DNA from: Streptomyces sp. HUAS 15-9
Lineage (GTDB): Bacteria; Actinomycetota; Actinomycetes; Streptomycetales; Streptomycetaceae
Assembly (NCBI RefSeq): GCF_025642155.1
Contig: NZ_CP106798.1
Location: 7,936,001 to 8,000,000, forward strand
Length of the DNA stretch: 64,000 bases
Direction: 5' to 3'
The translations under genes were made by a program, and so were the position numbers. The notes beneath the pieces were generated by a model, which searched no databases, was not told where the DNA came from, and saw only the letters and a program-made list of their open reading frames with translations. Positions 34,679 through 42,792 of this stretch are shown here, one piece after another (position 1 is the first letter of the stretch; each line of letters starts with the position of its first letter).

Positions 34679-34711
34679 GAGTCCCGGAGCCGGGATACGG
34701 CTCCGGGACTC
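34679..34711 (-). terminator. Attenuator-like hairpin between precursor and export genes
   Basis: A perfect 14-bp stem (34679-34692 with 34698-34711) encloses a 5-nt loop. It lies 18 bp past the precursor stop and 57 bp before the HlyD start. In bacteriocin operons such a partial terminator gives high precursor mRNA with limited read-through into the exporter. Confidence 0.75.
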
Positions 34712-34729
34712 AACGGCAGCGAGGTGCGA

Positions 34730-34945
34730 TCAGAGACCGGCGACCAGGCCGGCGACCGGGGCGGTGTTCAGACCGGTGACACCCTCGACGGTGCCGACGG
34801 CCGTGTCCGCCAGGCCGGAAACCGGGGCAATGCCGTTCACGGCACCGGTGACGGTGTTGAGGGCGTTCACGGAAAGGCCGCCGGAGACGTTGTCCAGCTC
34901 GGCGTCCGAGATCTCGACGGTCTCGACCTGGGGGGTGGAGTTCAT
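34730..34945 (-). CDS. GG-leader precursor peptide with Cys-less core
   Basis: This 71-residue product has a 23-residue leader, MNSTPQVETVEISDAELDNV then SGG, matching the ELDNVSGG double-Gly leader of actinobacterial type A2 lantipeptide-like precursors. The predicted 48-residue core begins LSVNALNTVTG and ends APVAGLVAGL. It has no Cys, Trp or Lys, and is rich in Gly, Ala, Val, Thr and Leu with recurring V-x-G-(L/I/V) motifs. Without Cys no lanthionine can form, and no modifying enzyme gene is in the window. ATG 34945 has AAGGGAAG seven bases upstream; an ATG at 34963 would add six residues. It is the expected cargo of the downstream NHLP exporter. Possibly an unmodified membrane-active or self-assembling peptide (inference). 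Confidence 0.82.
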   Translation of the reverse strand: MNSTPQVETVEISDAELDNVSGGLSVNALNTVTGAVNGIAPVSGLADTAVGTVEGVTGLNTAPVAGLVAGL

Positions 34946-35453
34946 GATGGAACTTCCCTTCATACGAATATTTCACAAGGGGGAGAGCGGCCCCCTCCGA
35001 GAACAGATGGACGGCCGCGACCGCGGGCGCCGGGCACCCTTTCGGGAAGCCCTTCGCGGCTCCCGCGACGCGATGGATCAAAGCACGCACGCGGCTCGCG
35101 CAGCCAATCAACCAGGCGTCTCACCTGGGAACTTGACCTTCGCAGGGACCCATCGGTGAGGGCGCGCGCACGGCTTGTCGGCGACTCCTTCACATGGCGC
35201 ACGGCATCGGCGCAGACAAACGCTTGCCCCGGGGCGGGCAATCCGGCACTCCGCGCCGAAGGCGCGAGGAGGGGCACGCGATTGTGCAGAACCGCCGGAC
35301 CCGGTGACTTGGTTGAGTATTCAATGTGCAGATTCCCTGAAGCAGGGATTCCGGTCCGGGTCCGGAACGGACCGTGTCCGGACGGTTGCCGACCGTGTCG
35401 ATTCGGAGGTCCCAGAGGTCGCCGACCGTGTCAGCGCGGCAGCGCAGGCCGTG
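34946..35453. promoter_or_regulatory. 508-bp promoter/leader region of the peptide-export operon
   Basis: No credible gene was seen on either strand. Reading toward the precursor, a GGGGGCCGC...CTCCCCC hairpin (about 34979-34998) lies just ahead of the AT-rich leader TGTGAAATATTCGT, which may be an attenuator or operator. At the far end GCCGACCGTGTC occurs twice (near 35388 and 35421) with a partial third copy near 35450, a short direct repeat. A -35/-10 pair could not be fixed. Confidence 0.4.
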
Positions 35454-35867
35454 TCAGTCCAGCAGTGCGTAGACCGTGCTCGCCCGCGCGGCGATCTGCC
35501 CGGAGCCCTCGTCGGTCATCGTGATGTCCGCGAACGCCATCCGCCGGCCCAGCTTGCTCAGCACCGCTTCGATCAGGACATCCGAACCGGCCACCGCCCG
35601 CTGGAACGACGTCGACTGCTGCACCGTCGTCATCGGGACGAAGCCACCGCGCGCGGCCGACACGGCGATCACCGTCGCGGTGTCGGCGGCGGCCATCAGG
35701 GCCTGTCCCGACATCCCTCCGCCCTCCCGGGAAAGCCGATCCGACCAGGGCAGACGCAGCACCGCACGCCTCTCGTCCAATGCTTGGACCGACAGCCCGA
35801 GTTCAAGGACCCACGGGGCGAAGTTGGCGGAGAGGATCTTGTCGGCTTCGGCGGTCGTCATCGTCAT
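35454..35867 (-). CDS. Hotdog-fold thioesterase (PaaI-like)
   Basis: The 137-residue protein has the hotdog core: VLRLPWSDRLSREGGGMSGQALMAAADTATVIAVSA, matching the family GGxxxG/AxxDxA pattern, and then ITMTDEGSGQIAARASTVYALL. PaaI-type enzymes hydrolyse acyl-CoA thioesters. The start is taken as ATG 35867; an ATG six bases further in is equally possible. It stands alone, divergent from the S1 protease gene, and is probably not part of the peptide-export operon. Confidence 0.8.
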   Translation of the reverse strand: MTMTTAEADKILSANFAPWVLELGLSVQALDERRAVLRLPWSDRLSREGGGMSGQALMAAADTATVIAVSAARGGFVPMTTVQQSTSFQRAVAGSDVLIEAVLSKLGRRMAFADITMTDEGSGQIAARASTVYALLD

Positions 35868-36052
35868 ATGGGCGATTGTTCCCGACCGTGCCCCGCGACA
35901 CGCGCGGCGTGGCCGATTCACCGTCACGCAAAGCAAGTTGGCAAACGGAATTGAACGCCGCGCTCGACCCGTCCGTACCTACAGCCATCCAGGCGCCCCC
36001 CGATCAACTGCCGGACATCGGCAGAGACCCCGTCCCTTGGAGGTCGAGAAGT

Positions 36053-37531
36053 TTGAGTCACAAGCGAATGCCGAAGCGCAAGGCCGCGATAGCGGTGGGC
36101 GGTGTCGCGGCGCTCGGAGCGGCGGCCCTTCTGCTGCCGAACGCGATGGCGTCCCAGGACGGCGGCTCGGCGGATGCCGCCGGCGCTCCCAGGACCATGA
36201 AGGCCAATGACGCCTCGGACCTGGCCGCGCAGCTCCAGAAGGCGCTCGGTGACGCCTTCGCCGGCTCCTACTACGACTCCGGCAAGCAGCAGCTCGTCGT
36301 CAACGTGGTCAGCGGCGACAACAATCTCATCGTCCAGGCCAAGAAGGCGGGCGCGGTCGTCCGCCAGGTGGAGAACAGCACCTCCGAACTCAAGGCCGCC
36401 GCCCAGACCCTGAAGACCAAGGCGACCATCCCGGGCACCTCCTGGGCCGTCGACCCCAGGACCAACAAGGTCCTGGTCACCGCCGACAGCACCGTCACGG
36501 GCGCAAAGTGGAACAGACTGGAGTCGACGGTCCAGGGCCTCGGCTCGGGCATGGCGACCATCAAGAAGTCCGCCGGCACGTTCAAGACCTTCGTGTCGGG
36601 CGGCGACGCCATCTTCTCCCAGGTGCAGGGCGGCAACGTCCGCTGCTCCCTCGGCTTCAACGTCAAGGCGTCCGACGGCAGCCCCGCCTTCCTGACGGCC
36701 GGTCACTGCGGTGTCGCGGCCAAGGACTGGTCCGACTCCCAGAACGGGCAGCCCATCGCCACCGTGGACCAGGCCACCTTCCCCGGCCAGGGCGACTTCT
36801 CGCTCGTCAAGTACAACGACGCCACCACCCAGGCGCCGAGCGAGGTCAACGTCGGCAACGGCCAGGCACCCGTCCAGATCAAGCAGGCCGTGGACGCCAC
36901 CGTCGGCACGACGGTCTTCCGGATGGGCTCCACCACCGGTCTGCACGACGGCCAGGTGACCGGCCTCGACGCCACCGTCAACTTCCAGAGCGAGACCGAC
37001 CCCAACGGCGTCGACACGGTCACCGGACTCATCCAGACCAACGTCTGCGCCGAGGCCGGCGACAGCGGCGGCTCCCTGTTCACCCAGGACGGCGGCGCGG
37101 TCGGCCTGACCTCCGGTGGCAGCGGCGACTGCACCAGCGGCGGCGAGACCTTCTTCCAGCCGGTGACCGCCGCCCTGCAGGCGACCGGCGCGACGCTCGG
37201 CGACGCCGGTGCGGGTGCCGGTGCGGGTGCCGGGGACCAGTCCGGTGCCGGCGGTGACGCGGTGGGCGGCGGCGACCAGTCCGGCGCCACGGCCGACCCG
37301 TCCGCCACGGCTGACCCGTCCGCCACGGCCGACCCGTCCGCGACGGCGACCAACCCGGCGGGTACGGGCGACCAGTCCGGTGCGGGTGCGGGCGACCAGT
37401 CCGGTGCGGGTGCGGGCGACCAGTCCGGTGCGGGTGCGGGCGACCAGTCCGGCACCGGTGACGCGACCGGTACGGGCCACCAGCCGGGTACCGGCGCGGG
37501 CGACGGCTCGGCCGTCAACCAGGGCCACTGA
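36053..37531 (+). CDS. Secreted S1E (streptogrisin/alpha-lytic-like) serine protease with repetitive C-terminal tail
   Basis: The TTG start at 36053 follows GGAGG by nine bases and gives SHKRMPKRKAAIAVGG, a standard signal peptide; the ATG at 36068 lacks such a site. The 492-residue precursor has a propeptide (about 45-175) that in the family acts as a folding chaperone. The mature chymotrypsin-fold protease has His218 (TAGHC), Asp248 (GDFSLV) and Ser338 (GDSGGS), and Cys residues placed for disulfides. The last 110 residues are low-complexity: three ADPSAT repeats, then four GDQSGAGA repeats. This tail may be a flexible spacer to the wall, but no LPXTG or lectin domain follows. Confidence 0.92.
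   Translation: MSHKRMPKRKAAIAVGGVAALGAAALLLPNAMASQDGGSADAAGAPRTMKANDASDLAAQLQKALGDAFAGSYYDSGKQQLVVNVVSGDNNLIVQAKKAGAVVRQVENSTSELKAAAQTLKTKATIPGTSWAVDPRTNKVLVTADSTVTGAKWNRLESTVQGLGSGMATIKKSAGTFKTFVSGGDAIFSQVQGGNVRCSLGFNVKASDGSPAFLTAGHCGVAAKDWSDSQNGQPIATVDQATFPGQGDFSLVKYNDATTQAPSEVNVGNGQAPVQIKQAVDATVGTTVFRMGSTTGLHDGQVTGLDATVNFQSETDPNGVDTVTGLIQTNVCAEAGDSGGSLFTQDGGAVGLTSGGSGDCTSGGETFFQPVTAALQATGATLGDAGAGAGAGAGDQSGAGGDAVGGGDQSGATADPSATADPSATADPSATATNPAGTGDQSGAGAGDQSGAGAGDQSGAGAGDQSGTGDATGTGHQPGTGAGDGSAVNQGH
37292..37460 (+). repeat. In-frame 18-bp and 24-bp tandem repeats in the protease gene
   Basis: A GCCACGGCCGACCCGTCC-type 18-bp unit occurs three times, followed by a 24-bp unit (GACCAGTCC at 37370, 37394, 37418 and 37442) four times. 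Both periods are multiples of three, so copy-number change keeps the frame and only alters the length of the Ala/Gly/Asp/Ser tail. Confidence 0.85.
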
Positions 37532-37688
37532 ACCAGGGCCGGTCGAGCCTGGACCGGCTGAAGACGCAGATCGGCTGAACCCAGACCCACTGATCGGCCT
37601 CACCAGCGGTTCCGGCCGGCGGTGGACGGTCCGGCTCTCCGGCGGGAGGGCCGGACCGCGTCGTCGTACGAGGCGGGTCCGCCGCGGC

Positions 37689-39830
37689 TCAGGCGGGCCC
37701 CAGCGCCCGCAGCAGCAGCACCGCCACGTCGTCGGCCCGCTCCCGTGCCGCCACGCTGTGCGCGACGAGTTCGTCGGCCAGTTGCTCCAGCGGCCGTTCC
37801 CCGATCGTGTTCAGCAGGTCACCCATGTCGGCCAGGGCGTCCTCGATGTCCACGCCGGGCGATTCGACGAGGCCGTCGGTGTACAGGACGAGGACCGAGC
37901 CCGTGGCGAGGTCGACCTCCGTCGTCGGGTACGTCGCCTCCGCGTCGATACCGAGCAGCGGCCCCCCGGCCAGGTCCAGGACGCGCACCCGCCCGTCCGG
38001 CCGTCTCAGCAGCGGTGGCGGATGCCCCGCACGGGCCATCACGGCACGCTCGTTGACCGGATCGAGCCGCAGATACAGACAGCTCGCGAACAGATCGGCG
38101 CCGAGGTCGACGAGCAGCCGGTTGGTGCTGGCCATCACCTCCTGCGGCGCCTGGCCGCCGGTGGCGAACGCGCGTACCCCGGTGCGGATCTGCCCCATCA
38201 GCCCGGCCGCCGTCACGTTGTGTCCCTGGACGTCCCCGATCACCGCCGCCGCGAACGGCCGGGTCGGCACCACGTCGTAGAAGTCGCCGCCGATCTCCAT
38301 GCCCTGAGTGGCCGGCAGATAGCGCGCGGCCGCCTCGATGCCCGGCGGCGGCATCAAGGAGCGCGGCAGCAGGGCCTCCTGCAGACCGTGCGCCAACTGG
38401 TTCTTGGCGTCGTACAGCAGTGCCCGCGCCAGGGCCTGCGCGATCAGCCCGCCCAGGCTTGTCAGAACGGCCCGCTCGTCCGCTGGGAAGACATGCGGCT
38501 CCGTGTAGGCGAGCACACAGGTCCCCACCGGCCGCCCTGACGCGATCAGCGGCAGATAGGCCCAGGCCGCGAAGCCGCCCGGCAGCCCGGTCAGCCCCGG
38601 ATACAGGCGGTCCAGCTGCTGCCGGGTGTCGAAGAACGCCGGCACCCCCGTGGTCAGGACGTGGGTGCCCGGCATCCGCTCGGACAGCGCAATACCGTCG
38701 AACCGCTCGACATGGTGCGGGTTCGCATACCCGCGGTGCCCCAGCACGTGCAGCCGCCCGCCCTGCGACCCGAGCAGCACCACGGCCTGACTACCCACGG
38801 ACGGGACGATCTCGTCCGCGACCAGCTGCACCACGTCCTGCACGCCCACCGCCTCGGTCAGCGCTCCGGCCAGGCTCAGCACCTGGGAGATGGTGACCAG
38901 ACGGGACCGTCCCGCACCGGTCTGCGGAGCGGCCCGCCCCATCTCCGCCACCGCCCGTGCCCTGCTGATGCGCACGCTCAGCCCGGTCGTGCTCGGGTAG
39001 AGCCGGAACGACAGCCAGTCGCCCGGCGGGCGCAGCGCCACGAACGACGTCACGTGCTGGCTGATCAGGGCGGCCCGGTACCGGTCCTCGTACATCGGGT
39101 CGTTCAGCCAGGGCACCGAGGCCCACAGATGGGTGCCGAGGAGCTCACCGGCGGGTGTGTCGAGCAGCTCGGCCGCCGCCGCGTTGGCGAACCCGACCTG
39201 GCCGTGCAGATCGAGCGACACCAGCCCGTACGGCAGCCGTGCCACCATCCGCGCGGCCTCGACCGTGCCCAGGGTGCCCGCGACCCCCGTCACGGTCGAC
39301 GCCAGCAGATCGGGCTCGCGCGGGATCGGCCGGTTGTCCTGCGCCGCCCGCTCCAGGCGCACCGCGAGCCGGTCACAGGCCGCGGTCAGATGCTCACGCT
39401 CCCGGTCGGACAGTTCCGGCGGATGCGAACCGGGCCAGGTCACGAAGACCGCGCCGTACGCCTTGGCCGCGGTGGCCACGGGCAGGGCGGCCAGCGCGAA
39501 GGGATAGGGCAGGACCACCGCGATACGGGGGTAGCGCCGGGCCATGTCGTCCTCGCCGCCCACCCAGACCAGCCGCCGGCCGCGGACCGCCTCCGCGACC
39601 GGGATCGGCGCGCTCAGCCCCACCCGCTCCCACGGCGCCGCGAACGCCCGGGGCAGCCCAGCCACCACCGCCATCTCCAGTACCGGCTCGTCGTTCGCCA
39701 GCAGGTACACCGCCCCGGAGTGGGCGTGGACCTCGTCCATCATCGTGGCCAGCGACAAGGAGAGCAGCGGTCGGCCGACCCGCGTACCGGTGGCCTCCGG
39801 CGCCTGCGCGGGCTTCTGCCCGTCGGACAC
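37689..39830 (-). CDS. GAF-PAS-GAF-SpoIIE phosphatase
   Basis: The protein has about 713 residues and no TM helix. Domains are: GAF 1 (about 20-165), PAS (about 195-300, GLVSLDLHGQVGFANAAAAELL), GAF 2 (about 320-480) and PP2C/SpoIIE (about 490-705). The last includes EIGGDFYDVVPTRPFAAAVIGDVQGHN, MARAGHPPPLL, LVLYTDGLVESPG and a terminal ADDVAVLLLR. The metal-binding Asp residues are intact. Unlike its divergent neighbour it has no C-terminal ATPase domain. It probably dephosphorylates STAS antagonists. GTG 39830 has GGAGG eight bases upstream; GTG 39839 is too close to it. Target protein unknown. Confidence 0.92.
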   Translation of the reverse strand: MSDGQKPAQAPEATGTRVGRPLLSLSLATMMDEVHAHSGAVYLLANDEPVLEMAVVAGLPRAFAAPWERVGLSAPIPVAEAVRGRRLVWVGGEDDMARRYPRIAVVLPYPFALAALPVATAAKAYGAVFVTWPGSHPPELSDREREHLTAACDRLAVRLERAAQDNRPIPREPDLLASTVTGVAGTLGTVEAARMVARLPYGLVSLDLHGQVGFANAAAAELLDTPAGELLGTHLWASVPWLNDPMYEDRYRAALISQHVTSFVALRPPGDWLSFRLYPSTTGLSVRISRARAVAEMGRAAPQTGAGRSRLVTISQVLSLAGALTEAVGVQDVVQLVADEIVPSVGSQAVVLLGSQGGRLHVLGHRGYANPHHVERFDGIALSERMPGTHVLTTGVPAFFDTRQQLDRLYPGLTGLPGGFAAWAYLPLIASGRPVGTCVLAYTEPHVFPADERAVLTSLGGLIAQALARALLYDAKNQLAHGLQEALLPRSLMPPPGIEAAARYLPATQGMEIGGDFYDVVPTRPFAAAVIGDVQGHNVTAAGLMGQIRTGVRAFATGGQAPQEVMASTNRLLVDLGADLFASCLYLRLDPVNERAVMARAGHPPPLLRRPDGRVRVLDLAGGPLLGIDAEATYPTTEVDLATGSVLVLYTDGLVESPGVDIEDALADMGDLLNTIGERPLEQLADELVAHSVAARERADDVAVLLLRALGPA

Positions 39831-39985
39831 GCCGACCACCTCCTCGTACGGCCGCGCGTCTCACCCCCCAGGGGTCAAGGCTCTCTCCTGGCGGCGCGCG
39901 GCGCACGGCGAGCGGGCCGCGCCGGACCCCCGTGAGCTCCACGGAACGGTCGCAGGGGCTGCGCGGACGGCCCATAAGCGCTGTA

Positions 39986-42436
39986 ATGGCGGACGTGGTC
40001 AGTGAGGGCGCTGCGGTACGCAGAACGAGGAGGGAGCGTGCCGAAGTTGCCCTTGAAACGGTCATGACCGGCCCCGACGCGCCCGATCGACTGCACCGCG
40101 TCATCGAACAGGCACTCGTTTTCGCCGGGGCGTCCTTTGTCGGCGTGTACACGCCGAGCGAGGACGGTGCCGTGCTCCGCCTCGCGGAGTCCGCGGGGCT
40201 GCCGCGCACGCTGTACGGGCTGCGCGACGGCTATCCCGCCTCCGCGCAGTCCCCGCTCGCCGAGGCCCACCGCACCGGGCAGCCGATGTGGCTCGGCCCC
40301 GAGGAACTGGCGGCCTGCCCCGAGGCGCGCCGCACACCGTCCCGGGAGTTCTTCGTGGCGGCCCTGCCGGTGCGGGCGGGCGACGGCTGTCTCCTCGCCG
40401 TGAGCGAGCGCGTCGGCGGCTTCGACTCCGAGGACCGCCGGTGCCTGGAACTGATCGCCGACTCGGTCGCCCTGCCCGCCCCGCCCGGGGCCACCGCCAC
40501 CGGTGAGCTGCCCGCCGACGCCTTCAGCCTGGCCATGGACACCGGCCGCGTGGATGTCGGCGACGAGATCCTGGAGCTGTTCGGGATCGGCCGCGACGAG
40601 TTCGACGGCAAGGTCGAGACCCTGCTCGGGATGACCGTGCCCGAGGACCTGCCCGCGCTGATGTCCGTCGTCGAGGCCGACCACATGTCCATCGGCGACC
40701 GCGAGCTGGAGTTCCGCGTCCTGCAGCCCTCCGGGCCGCCCAAGTGGCTCCGGCTGCGCGGACGGATGGTCCCGGGCGGCGAGGGCCGGCCCGCGCTCCT
40801 GGTCGGCACCGTGACGGACACCTCCAAGCTGCGCTCCGACGTCACCGACGTGGCCCGCGTCCAGCGCCTGGCCGCGGCGCTCGCCACCGCCGGCACCGTC
40901 AAGGACGTCGGTCAGGCCGTCGTCAACGCCCTGCGCAAGCCGCTCCAGGCCGACCGGCTCGCCCTCGCCGAGCTGGAGAACGACCGTCTCGTGGTCACCG
41001 TCCTCGACCCGCCAGAACCCGACGTCTGGCCCGAGGTGTGGCGCTCCGAGTGGCGCACGGAGTGGCCCGACGCCCCCGTCCGGGCCATGCCCACCCTCGC
41101 CGCCGCCCTGCGCGAGGGCCGCGCCCAGATCTGGGCCGCCGGCACCACCCTGGAACCCGCCCTCGCCGAGGTCGGTCCCGGTGGCCTCGCGGTGCTGCCG
41201 CTGCCCGCCGGCGGCCGCATGGCCGGCGCCTGCCTGATCGGCTGGGACAGCCCGCACGAGTTCGGCCCCGACGAACGCGCCCTGCTCACCGCCTCCGCCG
41301 GACTGGCCGGCCAGGCCCTGATGCGCGCCCACGCCTTCGACGCCGAGCACGAGCTCGTCGGCATGCTCCAGCGCACCCTCCTGCCACGCCGCCTGCCCAA
41401 GCTGGCCGGCGCGGTCGCCGTGGCCCGCTATCTGCCCACCACCGCCGGGCTGGAGGTGGGCGGCGACTGGTACGACGTGATCCCGCTGCCCGACAACCAC
41501 GTCGCCCTCGTCATCGGCGACGTCCAGGGCCACAGCGCGGCCGCCGCCACCCTCATGGGCCAGATGCGCACCGCCCTGCGTGCCTACGCCGCCGAGGGCC
41601 ACACCCCGGACGTGGTGGTCTCGCACGCCAACCGGCTCCTCATGGACATGGAGTCTGACCTCTTCGCCACCTGCTGCTACGTCGACGTGGACATGGAGGA
41701 GGGCACAGCCTGGTGCGTGCGCGCCGGACACCTGCCCCCGGTGCTGCGTCACCCGGACGGCGTAACGGAGGTCGTCGAGACCGAGGGCGGCCCGCCGCTC
41801 GGCGTGGTCGACCGGGCCGACTTCCCCATGGCCCCGCTGCATCTCATGCCCGGCACCGTGCTCGCGCTGACCACCGACGGCCTGGTGGAGTCAGCCGACG
41901 CCGACATCGACGTCGGCATGGACCGGTTCGCCCACGACCTGGCCGCGTCCGACCCCGCCCACCTCGGTCTGGTCGCCGACGCCCTGCTCGGCAACGCCCA
42001 CCGCAGCGACGACGTCGCCCTGCTCCTGATGCGCTACGACGGCATGGCCGTGCGCCCGCTCAGGGAGAGCTGGACGGTGTGGCGGGTGCCGGAGGCCGCC
42101 CGGCACGCCCGCCGCTTCACCAAGCGCACCCTGCGCGCCTGGGGCGTACCCGCGGACGACCTGGACACCGTGCTGCTCGTGGTCTCCGAGCTCGTCACCA
42201 ACGCCCTCGTGCACACCGACGGCCAGGTCCGCCTCGACCTCACCCTGGTCAACCACCGGCTCCGGGTCGCCGTCGCCGACGCCTCGCCGCGCACCCCGAT
42301 GAAACCCACCAACATCGGCTGGGAGGCCACCGGCGGCCGCGGCATCCTGCTCGTGGAGGCCGTGTCGGTCGCCTGGGGGACGCTGCCGGTGAGCGGCGGC
42401 AAGCAGGTGTGGGCCGACATCGCGCTCGAGGACTGA
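39986..42436 (+). CDS. GAF-PAS-GAF-SpoIIE-HATPase regulator
   Basis: The protein has about 816 residues. Domains are: GAF (about 35-155), PAS-like (about 170-285, MDTGRVDVGDEILELFGIG), GAF (about 295-440), SpoIIE phosphatase (about 455-660; LEVGGDWYDVIPL, VIGDVQGHSA, ALTTDGLVES, DDVALLLMRYD) and an RsbW-like ATPase (about 690-812; VVSELVTNALVHTDGQ, TGGRGILLVEAV). Having both phosphatase and kinase-type domains, it could switch a STAS protein in both directions. The start is uncertain: ATG 39986 has no good ribosome site and the frame is open upstream. It is divergent from the other SpoIIE gene across about 155 bp, a likely shared control region. Confidence 0.9.
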   Translation: MADVVSEGAAVRRTRRERAEVALETVMTGPDAPDRLHRVIEQALVFAGASFVGVYTPSEDGAVLRLAESAGLPRTLYGLRDGYPASAQSPLAEAHRTGQPMWLGPEELAACPEARRTPSREFFVAALPVRAGDGCLLAVSERVGGFDSEDRRCLELIADSVALPAPPGATATGELPADAFSLAMDTGRVDVGDEILELFGIGRDEFDGKVETLLGMTVPEDLPALMSVVEADHMSIGDRELEFRVLQPSGPPKWLRLRGRMVPGGEGRPALLVGTVTDTSKLRSDVTDVARVQRLAAALATAGTVKDVGQAVVNALRKPLQADRLALAELENDRLVVTVLDPPEPDVWPEVWRSEWRTEWPDAPVRAMPTLAAALREGRAQIWAAGTTLEPALAEVGPGGLAVLPLPAGGRMAGACLIGWDSPHEFGPDERALLTASAGLAGQALMRAHAFDAEHELVGMLQRTLLPRRLPKLAGAVAVARYLPTTAGLEVGGDWYDVIPLPDNHVALVIGDVQGHSAAAATLMGQMRTALRAYAAEGHTPDVVVSHANRLLMDMESDLFATCCYVDVDMEEGTAWCVRAGHLPPVLRHPDGVTEVVETEGGPPLGVVDRADFPMAPLHLMPGTVLALTTDGLVESADADIDVGMDRFAHDLAASDPAHLGLVADALLGNAHRSDDVALLLMRYDGMAVRPLRESWTVWRVPEAARHARRFTKRTLRAWGVPADDLDTVLLVVSELVTNALVHTDGQVRLDLTLVNHRLRVAVADASPRTPMKPTNIGWEATGGRGILLVEAVSVAWGTLPVSGGKQVWADIALED

Positions 42437-42516
42437 CCGCCACACGGGTGTGGGTGCGAAAGCCGCACGGCAGGTCGTGAGGGCTCCGGGCCGCCGCCGT
42501 GCCTAGGGTCCTTGCC

Positions 42517-42792
42517 GTGGCACACACCTTCGAAGAGCTCGTGGCGAAGCAGCGCGCGTCGGACATGGCCCACGCGCAGGTCCTGGAACTGCGGGATGCC
42601 TACGGCCCGCCCGCCGAGGCGCAACTGACCGGTGCCCAGAAGGAGACCTACGAGACCGCCCTGCGGGCCTGGCGCGACCTGGCCCGGGAGGTGCAGACCG
42701 CGCTGAGCGAGTACGCGAAGGAAGCGGGCCGGCCGCGGGGTGACGTCGAGGCGGAGGTGGAGCGAGCGGCGGAGACCCCGGAGAGCACGTGA
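42517..42792 (+). CDS. Small helical hypothetical protein upstream of qcrB
   Basis: The 91-residue, highly charged, probably all-helical protein (FEELVAKQRASDMAHAQVLELRD, then KETYETALRAWRDLAREVQTALSEYAKEAG) could form a coiled coil. No known domain is recognised. It starts at GTG 42517, and its stop overlaps the qcrB-like GTG as GTGA, so the two are translationally coupled. It might be an assembly factor or small regulator for the cytochrome b, but this is guesswork from position. Confidence 0.7.
   Translation: MAHTFEELVAKQRASDMAHAQVLELRDAYGPPAEAQLTGAQKETYETALRAWRDLAREVQTALSEYAKEAGRPRGDVEAEVERAAETPEST

Noticed and set aside
34730..34945. Lanthipeptide product
   Set aside because: The leader resembles lantipeptide type A2 leaders but the core has no Cys and no LanM/LanC-type gene is in the window.
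35007..35159. Fifty-codon ORF on the + strand (MDGRDRGRR...)
   Set aside because: There is no ribosome site, its composition is Arg/Ala-rich and random-like, and it lies within the promoter region of the peptide operon.
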